A DNA stretch of 64,000 bases from Mycolicibacterium novocastrense (GCF_001570485.1 NZ_BCTA01000036.1:652340-716339), one strand, 5' to 3'. Positions 49,825 to 59,735 are shown, numbered from the stretch's first letter. Notes: a model not told the origin generated them from the letters alone. A program made the numbers and translations.

Positions 49825-50315
49825 ACTGCCTCGCTGACGGCGAGGTACTTGCGCACCAGTTCGGTCTGCGTGGCCCAGCCCTCGCTGTTGCCCTCGAATG
49901 CCGACGTCCGACGGTGTGGGGGCAGCGCGTCGAATCCGGACTCGACGATGCGCAGCAGCACACCCTCGGCCACCTCTTCGAGCGTGAACTCGACCAACGT
50001 CGTCGGTTCCTCGGAAACGTCAACGCCCTCCTCGACCCCGTAGGGGTGCCAGCGGAACGCCAGTCGTCGTGGCGGTTCGACCGCCTCGATGTGCCATGGG
50101 TCGGCGGTGCCGGCGTACGGTTCCTGCTGCTTGGCGACGTCGGCGTCGACCGCCGTCGGCGTCATGACGCCGGTGATCGAGGTGCCGGCCACGAAGGGCC
50201 CGTCGAAACGCACTCCGAACCATTGGCCGAACTCGTCGGCGTCGCTGATCGCCCGCCAGACGCGGTCGAGCGGTGCCTTCAGCAGAACTTGCTTCTCGAT
50301 CCGATCCGTACTCAT
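49821..50315 (-). CDS. SRPBCC (AHSA1/START-like) domain protein
   Basis: A 164-residue hydrophobic-cavity protein: IEKQVLLKAPLDRVWRAISD, EFGQWFGVRFDGPFVAGTSI, HIEAVEPPRRLAFRWHPYG, TTLVEFTLEEVAEG. The family binds lipophilic ligands; here it may sense or handle a toxic compound along with its ArsR partner. ATG 50315 has AGGAGG (50322-50327) 6 nt upstream. That Shine-Dalgarno lies inside the operator palindrome. First gene of the SRPBCC-arsR operon. Confidence 0.9.
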   Translation of the reverse strand: MSTDRIEKQVLLKAPLDRVWRAISDADEFGQWFGVRFDGPFVAGTSITGVMTPTAVDADVAKQQEPYAGTADPWHIEAVEPPRRLAFRWHPYGVEEGVDVSEEPTTLVEFTLEEVAEGVLLRIVESGFDALPPHRRTSAFEGNSEGWATQTELVRKYLAVSEAV

Positions 50316-50317
50316 AT

Positions 50318-50333
50318 GCAACCTCCTGGTTGC
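50318..50333. promoter_or_regulatory. ArsR operator 1, covering the SRPBCC ribosome-binding site
   Basis: GCAACC-TCCT-GGTTGC, a perfect 6-4-6 palindrome. On the transcript strand its centre provides the AGGAGG Shine-Dalgarno, so operator DNA and RBS coincide. Confidence 0.82.
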
Positions 50334-50363
50334 TCCTCAATGTAGTGAGGACGACCCGCTAAC

Positions 50364-50379
50364 GCAACCTTTTGGTTGC
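50364..50379. promoter_or_regulatory. ArsR operator 2
   Basis: GCAACC-TTTT-GGTTGC, the same 6-4-6 palindrome 46 bp from operator 1 (centre to centre), probably upstream of or around the promoter. Confidence 0.82.
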
Positions 50380-50468
50380 TCTTTCTGTCGGTTGCGCCGA
50401 ATTCTGCCGAGGGGGAGCGGTTTTCGACTGGGGGGCGAGCGAGCCTGGCGCAGAGTTGGTAACGCGAC

Positions 50469-51479
50469 CTAGATCGCGTCGGGGTCCTCCGCGAGGGCGT
50501 CCGCCGCTTTCTGCGCCAATCCGATCGCGGTGCGCGCCCATTCGGTGGTGGCGCCCGCCAGACCGCACGCGGGCGAAATGCCGGTCCTCTCCCTGAGCAC
50601 GGACCGGGCGAAGCCGAGTCGGTCGGTCAGCGACACCGCGGCCTTGGCGATCTCCTCGGCCGAAGGACGGCTTTCCGGTGCCGTCGTGGGCACCACGCCG
50701 AACACCACGGTGCGACCGGAGTCGACGAACTCCCCCGCACCGTCGAGATCATCGGCCACCAGTGTGGACACATCGATGGAAACCGCATCGATGCGACTGC
50801 GCTGCAACACCTTCCATGGCACATCCGACGCGCAGCTGTGCACGGCCACCGGGACGCCCACTGCCGCGACACATTCGTCGAGCAAGCCGACGGCCACCGC
50901 CTCGTCGACGGCGTGCACCGGCGTCAGGCCGGTCACCCCGCTCAGCCGGCCCTCGAGCGCGGCGGACAACAGTGGTTCGTCGAATTGGACGACGACCGCG
51001 GCGTCCAGACGTCGACCGACATCCGCGCGGTGCGCTGCAACACCTTCGGCCAGCGAGGCGGTGAGGTCACGCACCGCGCCTCGATCGGTCAGCGCGCGAT
51101 GGCCGTTGGCGAGCTCGAGCTGCGCCGCCAACGTGACCGGTCCCGGCGACTGAACCTTGACGGTGCGGCCACCGCCGCGCAAACCTGCCTTCTCCCAGGC
51201 CTCTTCGAGCGCATCGAGGTCCTCATCGAGCAGGCTCTTGGCGCGCTTCAGCACCGCTGTGCGGCCCGCCGCGATCCGATATCCGCGGGGCACGGTGTCC
51301 ATCCCGATGTCGACCAGAATCGCCCCGGCCCGGCCGATCATGTCGGCGCCCACGCCGCGGCCGGGCAGCTCCGCCAGATGCGGCAAGGTGTGCAGTTCGC
51401 CGACGACGACCTCGGCGGCCTCGCGCGCCGACGTTCCGGGCCATGACCCGATGCCGGTGGCTGTGGCGAAAGCACTCAC
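50469..51479 (-). CDS. MetE-like (B12-independent methionine synthase C-terminal domain) protein
   Basis: A 336-residue TIM-barrel protein of the UROD/MetE superfamily (Rv3015c-like): TATGIGSWPGTSAREAA, VQSPGPVTLAAQLEL, VVQFDEPLL, AVHSCASDVPW and CGLAGATTEWA. The HSCASD segment and late cysteine in PACGLAG resemble the MetE zinc ligands, but the protein lacks the MetE N-terminal half, so whether it methylates homocysteine or another thiol is unknown. GTG 51479 gives the short N-terminus; ATG 51512 is an alternative. Divergent from the lipoprotein gene. Confidence 0.82.
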   Translation of the reverse strand: MSAFATATGIGSWPGTSAREAAEVVVGELHTLPHLAELPGRGVGADMIGRAGAILVDIGMDTVPRGYRIAAGRTAVLKRAKSLLDEDLDALEEAWEKAGLRGGGRTVKVQSPGPVTLAAQLELANGHRALTDRGAVRDLTASLAEGVAAHRADVGRRLDAAVVVQFDEPLLSAALEGRLSGVTGLTPVHAVDEAVAVGLLDECVAAVGVPVAVHSCASDVPWKVLQRSRIDAVSIDVSTLVADDLDGAGEFVDSGRTVVFGVVPTTAPESRPSAEEIAKAAVSLTDRLGFARSVLRERTGISPACGLAGATTEWARTAIGLAQKAADALAEDPDAI

Positions 51480-51539
51480 TCGTTTGACAGTATTCGATCG
51501 GGCTAGTCTCATCTCAAAAGGGTTGGGGAAGGACAGGCC

Positions 51540-52184
51540 ATGCCCGCAGCGCTTCGGTCGCTCGCGCCGTGGTGCGTGGCGGTCGCGATCACGTCGGGAT
51601 GCACTCAGGTCATCGACGGGCACGCGCTGCGGGCGACACCCGGCATCGACGACGGATCGCTGTCGCCGGTCGATGTGGAGACCATCATGCTCGACCAGTC
51701 GCAGATGCGCGCAATCACCGGCGCCGGCGAGGATCTCACGATCATCCCGACCATGGACGGCAAGATCCCTGTCGACATCGAGCCGCTCGCCGAGACCACT
51801 CCCCTGCAGTGCCAATGGATCTTCGCCGAGACCCAGGTCTTCGGGCCCGACGTCGAGGAATTCCACAAGACCACGTTCCAACACCCGCCCGAAGGCGGAT
51901 TGATCTCCGAGGGCGCGGCGGCCTATCGCGACACCGCCGCCGCCCGGCGGGCGTTCGACTCGCTCGTCACCCTCGTCGACGGTTGTGGTGCAACGCCTTT
52001 GGGTCCGATGTTCGTCGGCGAGTGGACGGTGGGCACCGACACGCTGCAGACCCGGCCATCGAATGACTGCGGTCGCGACTACCGCGTGAAGTCGGTCGTG
52101 CTGGTGGAAGTGACCGCGTGCCGGTTCCCGGAGTCGGTGCCCGAGATCGTCATGTCCAACATCTTGGCCAACGTTCCCGGATAG
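51540..52184 (+). CDS. Lipoprotein with PknH-type extracellular sensor domain (LpqA-like)
   Basis: A 214-residue lipoprotein. The N-terminal signal ends at lipobox AITSGC (Cys21). The rest is a PknH_C/LpqA-type sensor domain with TPLQCQWIF, VDGCGATPLG, SNDCGRDYRVKSV and VEVTACRFPESV; the four cysteines fit the two disulfides of the PknH sensor fold. Likely ligand-binding in the periplasm/cell wall; no kinase domain attached. GGAAGGA precedes ATG 51540. Corresponds by position to lpqA (Rv3016). Its stop codon abuts the mnmA stop with no base between. Confidence 0.82.
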   Translation: MPAALRSLAPWCVAVAITSGCTQVIDGHALRATPGIDDGSLSPVDVETIMLDQSQMRAITGAGEDLTIIPTMDGKIPVDIEPLAETTPLQCQWIFAETQVFGPDVEEFHKTTFQHPPEGGLISEGAAAYRDTAAARRAFDSLVTLVDGCGATPLGPMFVGEWTVGTDTLQTRPSNDCGRDYRVKSVVLVEVTACRFPESVPEIVMSNILANVPG

Positions 52185-53252
52185 TCACCGGGTGATCGTC
52201 GCGCTGCCCAGCACCTCGTCGCCGGCCGGGTCGGGGCGGTACAGCACCATCGTCTGCCCGGGAGCCACCCCGCGCAGGGGCGCGCGCAGCTCGACGACGA
52301 TCCGGCCGTCGCGCAGTTCGGCCACGCCGTCTCCGAGACCGCCGTGCGCGCGGACCTGCACCTGGCATTCGATCGGGCCCGAAGGCGCGACACCGGAGGT
52401 GAAGACCGGCCGCTCGCCGGTCAAGGTCCACACGTCGAGGTCCTCGGCGCCACCGACCCGCACGGTCGCGGTCTGCGGGTCGATCCCCGTCACATAGCGC
52501 GGCTGTCCGTCAGCCCCCGGTCCGGCGATGCCCAGACCCTTGCGCTGCCCCACCGTGAACCCGTGCACGCCGTCATGCTCGGCGAGGACCGTGCCTGCGG
52601 CGTCGACGACCGAACCGCGTCGCACGCCGATCTTGGCCCCGAGGAACGCGCGAGTGTCCCCCGACGGGATGAAGCAGATGTCGTGGCTGTCCGGCTTTTC
52701 GGCGACCGCCAGCCCGCGACGCGCTGCCTCCTCACGAATCTGCGGCTTCGGGGTATCGCCCACCGGGAACACCGCGTGCCGCAACTGCTCGGCGGTCAGC
52801 ACCGCGAGCACATACGACTGGTCTTTTGCGGCATCGACCGCACGTCGCAGTCGACCACCCGACAGCCGGGCATAGTGCCCGGTTGCCACGGCGTCGAAAC
52901 CCAGCGCCAGCGCGCGGGCGGCCAACGCGGAGAACTTGATCCGCTCGTTGCACCGCACGCACGGGTTCGGGGTCTCCCCACGGGCGTATGACGACACGAA
53001 GTCGTCGATGACCTCCTCTTTGAACCGGTCGGCGAAATCCCAGACGTAGAAAGGGATGTCCAGAATGTCGGCGACCCGGCGCGCGTCACCGGCGTCCTCT
53101 TTCGAACAGCAGCCACGCGAACCGGTGCGCAGTGTGCCCGGAGACGGCGACAACGCCAGGTGGACACCGACGACGTCGTGGCCGGCGTCGACCATCCTGG
53201 CGGCCGCGACCGAGGAGTCCACGCCGCCGCTCATGGCCACGAGTACCCGCAC
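52185..53252 (-). CDS. mnmA: tRNA-specific 2-thiouridylase
   Basis: Thiolates U34 of Lys/Glu/Gln tRNAs. 355 residues: PP-loop SGGVDSS (8-14), catalytic cysteines C101 (NPCVRCNE) and C193 (SHDICF), ATGHYARL, and [12 protein letters not shown] 53252 overlaps the TAG of the cysteine desulfurase by 1 nt, so sulfur donor and thiolase are coupled. Its substrates include the tRNA-Glu/Gln encoded in this window. Corresponds to Rv3024c. Confidence 0.95.
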   Translation of the reverse strand: MRVLVAMSGGVDSSVAAARMVDAGHDVVGVHLALSPSPGTLRTGSRGCCSKEDAGDARRVADILDIPFYVWDFADRFKEEVIDDFVSSYARGETPNPCVRCNERIKFSALAARALALGFDAVATGHYARLSGGRLRRAVDAAKDQSYVLAVLTAEQLRHAVFPVGDTPKPQIREEAARRGLAVAEKPDSHDICFIPSGDTRAFLGAKIGVRRGSVVDAAGTVLAEHDGVHGFTVGQRKGLGIAGPGADGQPRYVTGIDPQTATVRVGGAEDLDVWTLTGERPVFTSGVAPSGPIECQVQVRAHGGLGDGVAELRDGRIVVELRAPLRGVAPGQTMVLYRPDPAGDEVLGSATITR

Positions 53253-54448
53253 TACTCGATCACTCCCGAACTTGCCAGCGCCGCCTGCCGGGCGCGTTCG
53301 ACCGCGGCGGGCAGCACCGCGAGCGCGGCATCGACGTCCGCCTCACTGCTGGTGTGCCCCAACGAAAGCCGCAGCGAACCCCGCGCACTGGCCGGATCGG
53401 CACCCATCGCGATCAGCACATGCGAGGGCTGCGCGACGCCGGCCGTGCAGGCCGAACCCGTCGAGCACTCGATTCCCTTGGCGTCCAACAACATCAGCAA
53501 CGAGTCACCCTCGCAGCCGCGGAAGGTGAAGTGGCAGTTACCGGGCAGCCTCGCGGCCCCCGTCGCCCCGTTCACCTCGACGTCGCCGATGGCGGGCAAC
53601 ACACCCTCGATCAGGCGGTCACGAAGCGCCGACACCCGCGCGCCGTTCGCGTCGAGCCCTTCGACCGCGACCCGCGCCGCCGCGGCCATCGCGACGGCAC
53701 CTGCCACATACGGTGTGCCCGAGCGGACGTCGCGCTCCTGGCCGCCGCCGTGCAACAGCGGGACGCAGGCCGTGTCGCGGCGCAGCAGCAGAGCACCGAT
53801 TCCGGTGGGGCCACCGAACTTGTGGGCGGCGATGCTCATCGCCGAGAGCCCACTCGAGGCGAAGTCGACCGGGATGTGGCCGACGGCCTGAACGGCATCA
53901 CTGTGCATCGGCACGTCGAATTCCGCTGCCACGGCGGCGAGCTCGGCGATCGGCATGATCGTCCCGACCTCGTTGTTGGCCCACATCACCGACACCAGAG
54001 CGACGTCGTCGTGGTCCTGCAATGCCTGTCGCAGCGCTGCCGGCGAGACCGAACCGTCCCTCTCGACAGGCAGCCAGGTCACCTCGGCGCCCTCATGCTC
54101 GACGCACCACTCGACCGAATCGAGCACCGCATGGTGCTCGACGGGGGTGGTCACGATCCGCCTCCGGCGCGGATCGGCGTCGCGACGGGCCCAGAAGATG
54201 CCCTTGACCGCGAGGTTGTCGCTCTCGGTGCCGCCCGCGGTGAAGATCACCTCCGACGGGCGGGCGCCCAGCAGATGGGCCAGCGTCTCGCGTGACTCCT
54301 CCATCCGTCGCCGCGCTGTGCGGCCCGTGCCGTGCAGCGACGAGGCGTTGCCGACCGTCGCCATCGCGGCCGTCATCGCCTCGATGGCAGCGGGGTGCAT
54401 CGGGGTGGTGGCGGCGTGATCGAGGTAGACCGGCTGATCCGAGGTCAT
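53252..54448 (-). CDS. iscS: Cysteine desulfurase (IscS/NifS-type)
   Basis: PLP enzyme taking sulfur from cysteine for tRNA thiolation and Fe-S assembly. 398 residues: [17 protein letters not shown]-lysine K210 in [14 protein letters not shown], and the persulfide cysteine C334 in [12 protein letters not shown] 54448. Rv3025c counterpart. Upstream of and coupled to mnmA. Confidence 0.94.
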   Translation of the reverse strand: MTSDQPVYLDHAATTPMHPAAIEAMTAAMATVGNASSLHGTGRTARRRMEESRETLAHLLGARPSEVIFTAGGTESDNLAVKGIFWARRDADPRRRRIVTTPVEHHAVLDSVEWCVEHEGAEVTWLPVERDGSVSPAALRQALQDHDDVALVSVMWANNEVGTIMPIAELAAVAAEFDVPMHSDAVQAVGHIPVDFASSGLSAMSIAAHKFGGPTGIGALLLRRDTACVPLLHGGGQERDVRSGTPYVAGAVAMAAAARVAVEGLDANGARVSALRDRLIEGVLPAIGDVEVNGATGAARLPGNCHFTFRGCEGDSLLMLLDAKGIECSTGSACTAGVAQPSHVLIAMGADPASARGSLRLSLGHTSSEADVDAALAVLPAAVERARQAALASSGVIE

Positions 54449-54492
54449 AACCAGTCCAGAATAGCCGCCGGGCCGGGGCTCCCCCGATTCGC

Positions 54493-55317
54493 TCAGGCCA
54501 CGAGCGCGTGACCCGAGGGGCGACTCGTCGTATCGCCCCGCACCGCGGTCTCGCAGCGATACGCCAGGTCGCGGCGGTCGGTTCCCGGTAGCTGCAGCGA
54601 CCCTACGTGCACCCGTGCGACCGTGCGCTTCGTGGTGACCAGTCGCCGGATCGAGGCCGACAGTGTGTCGTCGCCCACATAGGCGGCCACGGTCGAGGCG
54701 GCGCCGTCGGGGTGTTGGTACGCCAACCGCAACGGCTGGACCGGCCGGCCTGCGTCGATGGCGGCCTGGAACATGGCGGGACGGAAGCGGCCGTACGCCA
54801 GTCCGCAGTAGGTGGTGCCTTCCGGAAAGGCGACCACGGTATGGCCGGCACTCAGGTTGCGGGTCACGGCACCGACCACCTCGGGCAGGCGCCGCAGATT
54901 CGACCGCTCGATCGGGATCACTTTCAGCAGTCGGGCCAGCAAGCCGAGGCCCGGCCAGCTGACGAGTTCGGATTTGGCGACGAACCGGCCGGGCAGCACC
55001 GAGCCGATCACGAAGACGTCCACCCAGGAGACATGGCCGCTGACCACCAGAACGCCGCTCAGGTTGCGGATCGGGCCCCCCGACAGTCTGATCCGCACGC
55101 CCAGGCAGTACAGCAGCAGCCGACAGTAGCCGCGCTGAAGATGGGAGCGGCCGGGAGCGGGGACCGCCAGCATGGGCGCCAGCAGCAGAAGCAGCACGGC
55201 CGCGGTGACGCGTACGGCGACCCGGCAGGCGATGACCGCCCGACGCCCGGAGAGTCCGGCGCCTGCGCCGACGCAGCTCGCATCGCAGGACGCCTGCGGC
55301 ACCCAGCGTGTGCTCAC
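54493..55317 (-). CDS. 1-acyl-glycerol-3-phosphate acyltransferase family (PlsC/OlsA-like)
   Basis: A 274-residue membrane acyltransferase (Rv3026c-like). Hydrophobic segment at about 30-52, the catalytic HX4D motif [10 protein letters not shown], block II PIERSN and the FPEGTT substrate motif. It acylates a lyso-lipid with acyl-CoA or acyl-ACP. GTG 55317 overlaps the GNAT stop (GTGA), so it acts with that enzyme; the pairing of an OlsB-like N-acyltransferase with a PlsC O-acyltransferase resembles ornithine-lipid synthesis. Confidence 0.86.
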   Translation of the reverse strand: MSTRWVPQASCDASCVGAGAGLSGRRAVIACRVAVRVTAAVLLLLLAPMLAVPAPGRSHLQRGYCRLLLYCLGVRIRLSGGPIRNLSGVLVVSGHVSWVDVFVIGSVLPGRFVAKSELVSWPGLGLLARLLKVIPIERSNLRRLPEVVGAVTRNLSAGHTVVAFPEGTTYCGLAYGRFRPAMFQAAIDAGRPVQPLRLAYQHPDGAASTVAAYVGDDTLSASIRRLVTTKRTVARVHVGSLQLPGTDRRDLAYRCETAVRGDTTSRPSGHALVA

Positions 55318-56165
55318 GACGCCATTCCGCCGGTCACCGCGGCGGCCGCCTCCACGGATCTCAGCCTGCGCAGGTAGCGCGTGTCGGCCCGGCGTTTGTC
55401 GAGCAACGCCGGAAAGTCGCCCACACCGAAGTCGGGGTCGTGCGCAGGCTCACCGCACACTTGGGCGCCGAGCCGCAGATAACCACGCATCAGCGCAGGC
55501 ACGGCGAGCCGCTGCGGCGGGTCGATGTCGTCGAGCACCTTGCCGTCGACGGTCACCGGCCGGTACGGGTGCACGGTGTAAAGCGCCGGCGCGGCGTGGC
55601 GACGACGGACGAAATCGCGGACTCCGCGGATCTGTGCGCCCGGCGGGTGACCGTCGGGTCCGCGGACGGGCACCGACACGCAGCCGGTGACGTAGTCGTA
55701 CCCGCAGCGATCGAGGTAGGCCAGAATCCCGGCCCACATCAGGAGTACGACGGCTCCGTTACGGTGATCGGCCCGCACCACAGCCCGGCCCATCTCGACC
55801 AGTCCCGGCCGCAGTGGATCGAATGCGCGTACATCGAATTCGGTTGCGCTGTAGAGGCTTCCGGCGGCAACGGCACCCGCGGGCGGCAGCATCCGGTAGC
55901 AGCCGACGAGTTCGCCGGTGACATCCTCGCGTACCAGCAGGTGGTCGCAGTGCTCGTCGAAGCGGTCGGCGTCCAGACCGCCGGCCGAACCGGCCAGCGC
56001 AAATCCGGGCTCAGCGGTGAACACCTCGTGGCGCAGCCGCTGCGCCGCCTCGATGAGCGTGGCGTCCGTCGTGAGCAGCAGGGTGTAGCGCGGGGCGGGC
56101 CCTGCAGAACCGGTCCGGCCGCGGTCGATCTCCTCGGGGGCGATGAGTACAGAAGCAGTGCTCAT
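55314..56165 (-). CDS. GNAT-family N-acyltransferase (OlsB/hemolysin-like)
   Basis: A 283-residue protein of the Acetyltransf_5 type (Rv3027c-like): [74 protein letters not shown]. The family includes OlsB, which makes lyso-ornithine lipid from ornithine and acyl-ACP. No symbol is given as the substrate is unproven. ATG 56165 gives [14 protein letters not shown]; the extended frame is spurious. Directly coupled to the PlsC-like gene. Confidence 0.82.
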   Translation of the reverse strand: MSTASVLIAPEEIDRGRTGSAGPAPRYTLLLTTDATLIEAAQRLRHEVFTAEPGFALAGSAGGLDADRFDEHCDHLLVREDVTGELVGCYRMLPPAGAVAAGSLYSATEFDVRAFDPLRPGLVEMGRAVVRADHRNGAVVLLMWAGILAYLDRCGYDYVTGCVSVPVRGPDGHPPGAQIRGVRDFVRRRHAAPALYTVHPYRPVTVDGKVLDDIDPPQRLAVPALMRGYLRLGAQVCGEPAHDPDFGVGDFPALLDKRRADTRYLRRLRSVEAAAAVTGGMAS

Positions 56166-56260
56166 GGCTGCACGGTCGCCCAGCCGCCTCTCCGGGCGGC
56201 ATCGGATGCATGACGTGTCGATGAGCGCCAGGTGACGAATTGCCCCGCCTGGCCGAGCGC

Positions 56261-56932
56261 TCAGTCGCGCAACACCACGACGTTGTCTGCGACCGCGTTG
56301 CGGGGTGTGCGCACGTGGTTGGCCGGGAAGTCCGGGTCGGCGTACCCGATCGCGAGTCCGCACAGCACCCGCAGGTCTGCGGGGATGTCCAGCTGTTCGC
56401 GCAGTACCTCCGGGAAGTGCGCGACCGAAACCTGCACACAGGTGTCGAGACCGCGCTCGGTCAGTGCGAGCACCAGCGTCTGGAGGAACATCCCGACCGC
56501 GAGGCTGTCGGCGTGTCCGAGATCACGGTGCATACAGACCACTCCTGCCACCGGGGCGCCGAAGAACTCGAAGTTGCGCAGCTGTGCGAGACGCCGTCCT
56601 TCGGCGTCATGGCGGGCCACCCCCATCGAGCCGTAGACCAACGCGCCCAGTTCGTGCCGTAGCGGAGCGAAACTCTCCGGGATGCCCATGGTCGCGGGAA
56701 AACCGGCGGAAGCGCGGCCCAGCAGGGCCTCGACGAGTTGGTCGCGACGCGCGCCGGTGGCCAGGAAGAGGCGCCACGGCTGAATGTTGGAGTTCGACGG
56801 CGCACGCATCGCCAGCTCGAGTGCCTCGTCGAGTAGTTCACGCGGTACGGGCTTGTCGGGCAGGAACTTTCGCGTGCAGTGCCGCTCCCGGATGACCCGG
56901 TCCAGGCTGTTCTCGGGCACTGCGGGGGTCAT
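56261..56932 (-). CDS. Nitroreductase family protein
   Basis: A 223-residue FMN-binding nitroreductase-fold enzyme: RHCTRKFLPDKPVPRELLDE, RAPSNSNIQPWRLFLATG (FMN phosphate site) and the C-terminal GLAIGYADPDFPANHVRTPR. Reduces nitro or quinone compounds in the family; substrate unknown. ATG 56932 overlaps the stop of the NmrA-like gene (ATGA), so the two are coupled and may act in one redox response. Confidence 0.88.
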   Translation of the reverse strand: MTPAVPENSLDRVIRERHCTRKFLPDKPVPRELLDEALELAMRAPSNSNIQPWRLFLATGARRDQLVEALLGRASAGFPATMGIPESFAPLRHELGALVYGSMGVARHDAEGRRLAQLRNFEFFGAPVAGVVCMHRDLGHADSLAVGMFLQTLVLALTERGLDTCVQVSVAHFPEVLREQLDIPADLRVLCGLAIGYADPDFPANHVRTPRNAVADNVVVLRD

Positions 56933-57672
56933 CGTCGCGCCAGCCAATCCGCGAAGTGCGTTCCGGCGATGACGGCGGCCTCGCCGGTCACCAGGCTCTG
57001 CTGGTCCAGCGGGGTGCCGAAATAGGTTGCTTCGGTGCTGATCACGACGGGCCGCTCGTCACCGCGTTTGGCCAGCACCGCACCGGCGAGCTCGGCGAAC
57101 GGGATCTTGTCGGGGCCGCCGACGTCGATGTGACCCTTGCTCGGGGCCGCGACGGCTGCGCGGGCCACCTCGGCGGCGACCTCGTCGGCCGCGATCGGCT
57201 GGATCAGCGCATCGGGTGCCCGCACTTCGTCGTTGTCACTCAGCGAATCGGTGATGGCCTCGGCGAATTCGTGGAACTGCGTGGCGCGCACGATGCTGTA
57301 CGGCAACCCGGAGTCTCTGATGATCCGCTCCTGCGCGACTTTGGCCCGCAGATAACCGCTTTCGGGGAGGCCGTCGACGCCGACGATGGACAGCGCCACG
57401 TAGTGACCCACCCGAGCGGCCGCCGCGGCGCGTACCAGGTTCGTCGTCGACCGCGTGAAGAAGTCCATGACCGCGTCGTCCTCGAACGATGGCGAATTGG
57501 TCACGTCGATCAACACATCCGCGCCCGCGACCGCGTCGGCCACCCCGGCGCCGGTCAGCACGTCCAAGCCGGTGGAGCGGGCCGCGGCGACCACCTCGTG
57601 GCCTCCCGCGGTGAGCAGCGAAACCACCTTCGACCCGATGAGTCCGGTCGCGCCGATCACGGTGATCTTCAT
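56929..57672 (-). CDS. NmrA/atypical SDR family NAD(P)-binding protein
   Basis: A 247-residue extended SDR: Rossmann motif ITVIGATGLIGSKVVSLL, then AAARSTGLDVL, YVALSIVGVDGLPESGYLRA KVAQERIIR and YSIVRATQFHEF. No catalytic Tyr-Lys in the classical position is obvious; NmrA-type proteins often sense the redox state of NAD(P). ATG 57672 gives MKITVIGATG with a GAGGAAAGG run upstream. Operon with the nitroreductase. An insertion relative to the M. tuberculosis order. Confidence 0.86.
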   Translation of the reverse strand: MKITVIGATGLIGSKVVSLLTAGGHEVVAAARSTGLDVLTGAGVADAVAGADVLIDVTNSPSFEDDAVMDFFTRSTTNLVRAAAAARVGHYVALSIVGVDGLPESGYLRAKVAQERIIRDSGLPYSIVRATQFHEFAEAITDSLSDNDEVRAPDALIQPIAADEVAAEVARAAVAAPSKGHIDVGGPDKIPFAELAGAVLAKRGDERPVVISTEATYFGTPLDQQSLVTGEAAVIAGTHFADWLARR

Positions 57673-57826
57673 GTCGGAACCTTTCCTCGTGCCTGTTATC
57701 ACCACACTGGCACTCCGGTGGCGGTGACTGAACCCTTGAAAGTCCGTAGTCCTGAACGCCGAGCGCTCACCCTTGTACGCCCATCGGCCCGCGGCTGGAC
57801 ATGGCTGAGCGCTCGCGGCACGCAAA

Positions 57827-57853
57827 AGGCCCCCGGACAGCGTCCGGGGGCCT
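57827..57853 (-). terminator. Terminator downstream of etfA
   Basis: AGGCCCCCGGAC (57827-57838) and GTCCGGGGGCCT (57842-57853) form a 12-bp stem with a 3-nt loop, followed on the minus strand by TTTTG. It lies 15 bp after the etfA stop, preventing read-through into NmrA. Confidence 0.85.
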
Positions 57854-57867
57854 CGTGCACGAAAAAA

Positions 57868-58824
57868 CTAGCCCTTGCGAGCCTTGACCGCCTCGGTCAG
57901 CTGCGGCGTGACCTTGAACAGGTCGCCGACGATGCCGAGGTCGGCGATCTCGAAGATCGGCGCCTCTTCGTCCTTGTTCACCGCGATGATCGTCTTGGAC
58001 GTCTGCATACCTGCGCGGTGCTGGATCGCGCCGGAGATGCCCAGGGCGATGTAGAGCTGCGGCGACACCGTCTTACCGGTCTGGCCCACCTGGAACTGGC
58101 CCGGGTAGTAGCCGGAGTCGACGGCGGCACGGGACGCGCCGACGGCGCCACCGAGCGAGTCAGCCAGTTCCTCGACCACGCTGAAGTTCTCGGCGCTACC
58201 CACACCGCGGCCACCCGAGACGACAACCGTTGCCTCGGTCAGCTCCGGGCGGTCGCCGGCGACGGCGGGCTCGCGCTTGGTGATCTTCGTCGCGTTCTCG
58301 GCCTGAGCGGGCACCTCGACGGTGACGACCTCGCCCGCACCGTCGGCGGGTTCGGCGTCGATGGCTCCGGCGCGCAGCGTGATGACCGGAACCTCACCGG
58401 TGGACTCGGCCTCGACGGTGAACGCACCACCGAAGATCGAGTGCACGGCCTTGCCACCCTCCTGGACGTCGACGACGTCGGTGAGTACACCGGAGCCGGT
58501 GCGCGCCGCCAACCGGCCGGCAATCTCCTTGCCGTCGGCGTTGGCCGACAGCAGAACACCGGCGGGCGAAGCCGACTCCACCAGCGATGCCAGCACGTCG
58601 ACCTGCGGGGTGATCAGGTAGTTCTCCGCGTCGTCGGACTCGGCGACGTAGATTTTGGCCGCGCCGGCGGCCTTCAGGCCGTCGGTGAGCGGTTCTGCGG
58701 TTCCCGGCGCGCCGACGACGACGGCCGAGGGCTCGCCAAGCTTGCGAGCCGCGGTGATCAACTCCGAGGTGACCTTCTTCAGTGCACCTTCGGCGTGCTC
58801 AACGAGCACGAGTACTTCAGCCAT
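57868..58824 (-). CDS. etfA: Electron transfer flavoprotein subunit alpha
   Basis: FAD-carrying subunit receiving electrons from acyl-CoA dehydrogenases. 318 residues: [15 protein letters not shown] at the N-terminus, and the FAD domain [33 protein letters not shown] and [20 protein letters not shown]. Downstream of etfB by 47 bp, one operon. Equivalent to Rv3028c (fixB). Confidence 0.96.
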   Translation of the reverse strand: MAEVLVLVEHAEGALKKVTSELITAARKLGEPSAVVVGAPGTAEPLTDGLKAAGAAKIYVAESDDAENYLITPQVDVLASLVESASPAGVLLSANADGKEIAGRLAARTGSGVLTDVVDVQEGGKAVHSIFGGAFTVEAESTGEVPVITLRAGAIDAEPADGAGEVVTVEVPAQAENATKITKREPAVAGDRPELTEATVVVSGGRGVGSAENFSVVEELADSLGGAVGASRAAVDSGYYPGQFQVGQTGKTVSPQLYIALGISGAIQHRAGMQTSKTIIAVNKDEEAPIFEIADLGIVGDLFKVTPQLTEAVKARKG

Positions 58825-58871
58825 GAGTTCTTCTCTCGTCTCTATGTTCTTCGCAGTATCGGTCTTGGGAC

Positions 58872-59663
58872 CTAGATGATCTTTTGAGCGACCAGGTACT
58901 CGGCGATCTTGGTTCCGCCGTCGCCTTCATCGGTGACCTTCTCGCCGGCGGTCTTGGGCGGCTTCGGCGTCGACGACAGCACCTTGGAGCCGGCGTTTCC
59001 AAGACCGACCTCATCGGCCTCGACACCGATCTCGGCGAGCGTGAGCTTGGTGACTTCCTTCTTCTTGGCGGCCATGATGCCCTTGAAGGACGGGAAGCGG
59101 GGCTCGTTGATCTTCTCGTTGACGCTGACCACGGCGGGCAGCGCCGCCTCGACGAAGAACACGCCGTCGTCGGTCTCCCGCTCGCCGCTGACCTTGCCGT
59201 CCTCGACGGTCACCTTGCGCAGATGCGTCAGCTGCGGCAGGCCCAGGTACTCGGCGATGATCGCGGGGACCGCGCCGCCGGTGCCGTCGGTGGCCTCGTT
59301 GCCGGCGATGACCAGCTCGGTGCCCTCGATGGTGCCCAGCGCACGCGCCAGAGCCCAACCGGTCTGGACCATGTCCGAGCCGTGCATGCCCTCGTCGACG
59401 AGGTGCACGGCCTTGTCGGCACCCATCGACAGAGCCTTGCGGATGGCCTCGGTCGCGCGCTCGGGACCGGCCGTCAGCACGGTCACAGTGCTGTCGCCGC
59501 CTTCCCTCTCCTTGATGAGCAGCGCTTCCTCGACGGCACGCTCGTTGATCTCGTCGAGCACCGCGTCGGCGGCCTCGCGGTCGAGAGTGAAGTCGCCGTC
59601 GGTGAGCTTGCGCTCCGACCAGGTGTCAGGGACCTGTTTGATCAGGACCACGATGTTCGTCAT
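58872..59663 (-). CDS. etfB: Electron transfer flavoprotein subunit beta
   Basis: AMP-binding subunit of ETF. 263 residues, starting MTNIVVLIKQVPDTWSE; IREGGDSTVTVLTAGPERA-type region and GWALARALGTIE, TDGTGGAVPAIIAEYLGLPQ. ATG 59663; the longer frame is spurious. Equivalent to Rv3029c (fixA). A near-perfect palindrome 73 bp upstream may be its operator. Confidence 0.96.
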   Translation of the reverse strand: MTNIVVLIKQVPDTWSERKLTDGDFTLDREAADAVLDEINERAVEEALLIKEREGGDSTVTVLTAGPERATEAIRKALSMGADKAVHLVDEGMHGSDMVQTGWALARALGTIEGTELVIAGNEATDGTGGAVPAIIAEYLGLPQLTHLRKVTVEDGKVSGERETDDGVFFVEAALPAVVSVNEKINEPRFPSFKGIMAAKKKEVTKLTLAEIGVEADEVGLGNAGSKVLSSTPKPPKTAGEKVTDEGDGGTKIAEYLVAQKII

Positions 59664-59735
59664 GAGTCTGGTTCGTCCTCCTCGAAGGGACCGATGGTCG
59701 GCCCGCAATAACACGCTTTGAGCAACAACCACCAT

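Noticed and set aside
51480..51539. Cobalamin or SAM riboswitch upstream of the MetE-like gene
   Set aside because: Only 60 bp separate it from the divergent lipoprotein gene, too little for such a riboswitch, and no conserved boxes are visible.
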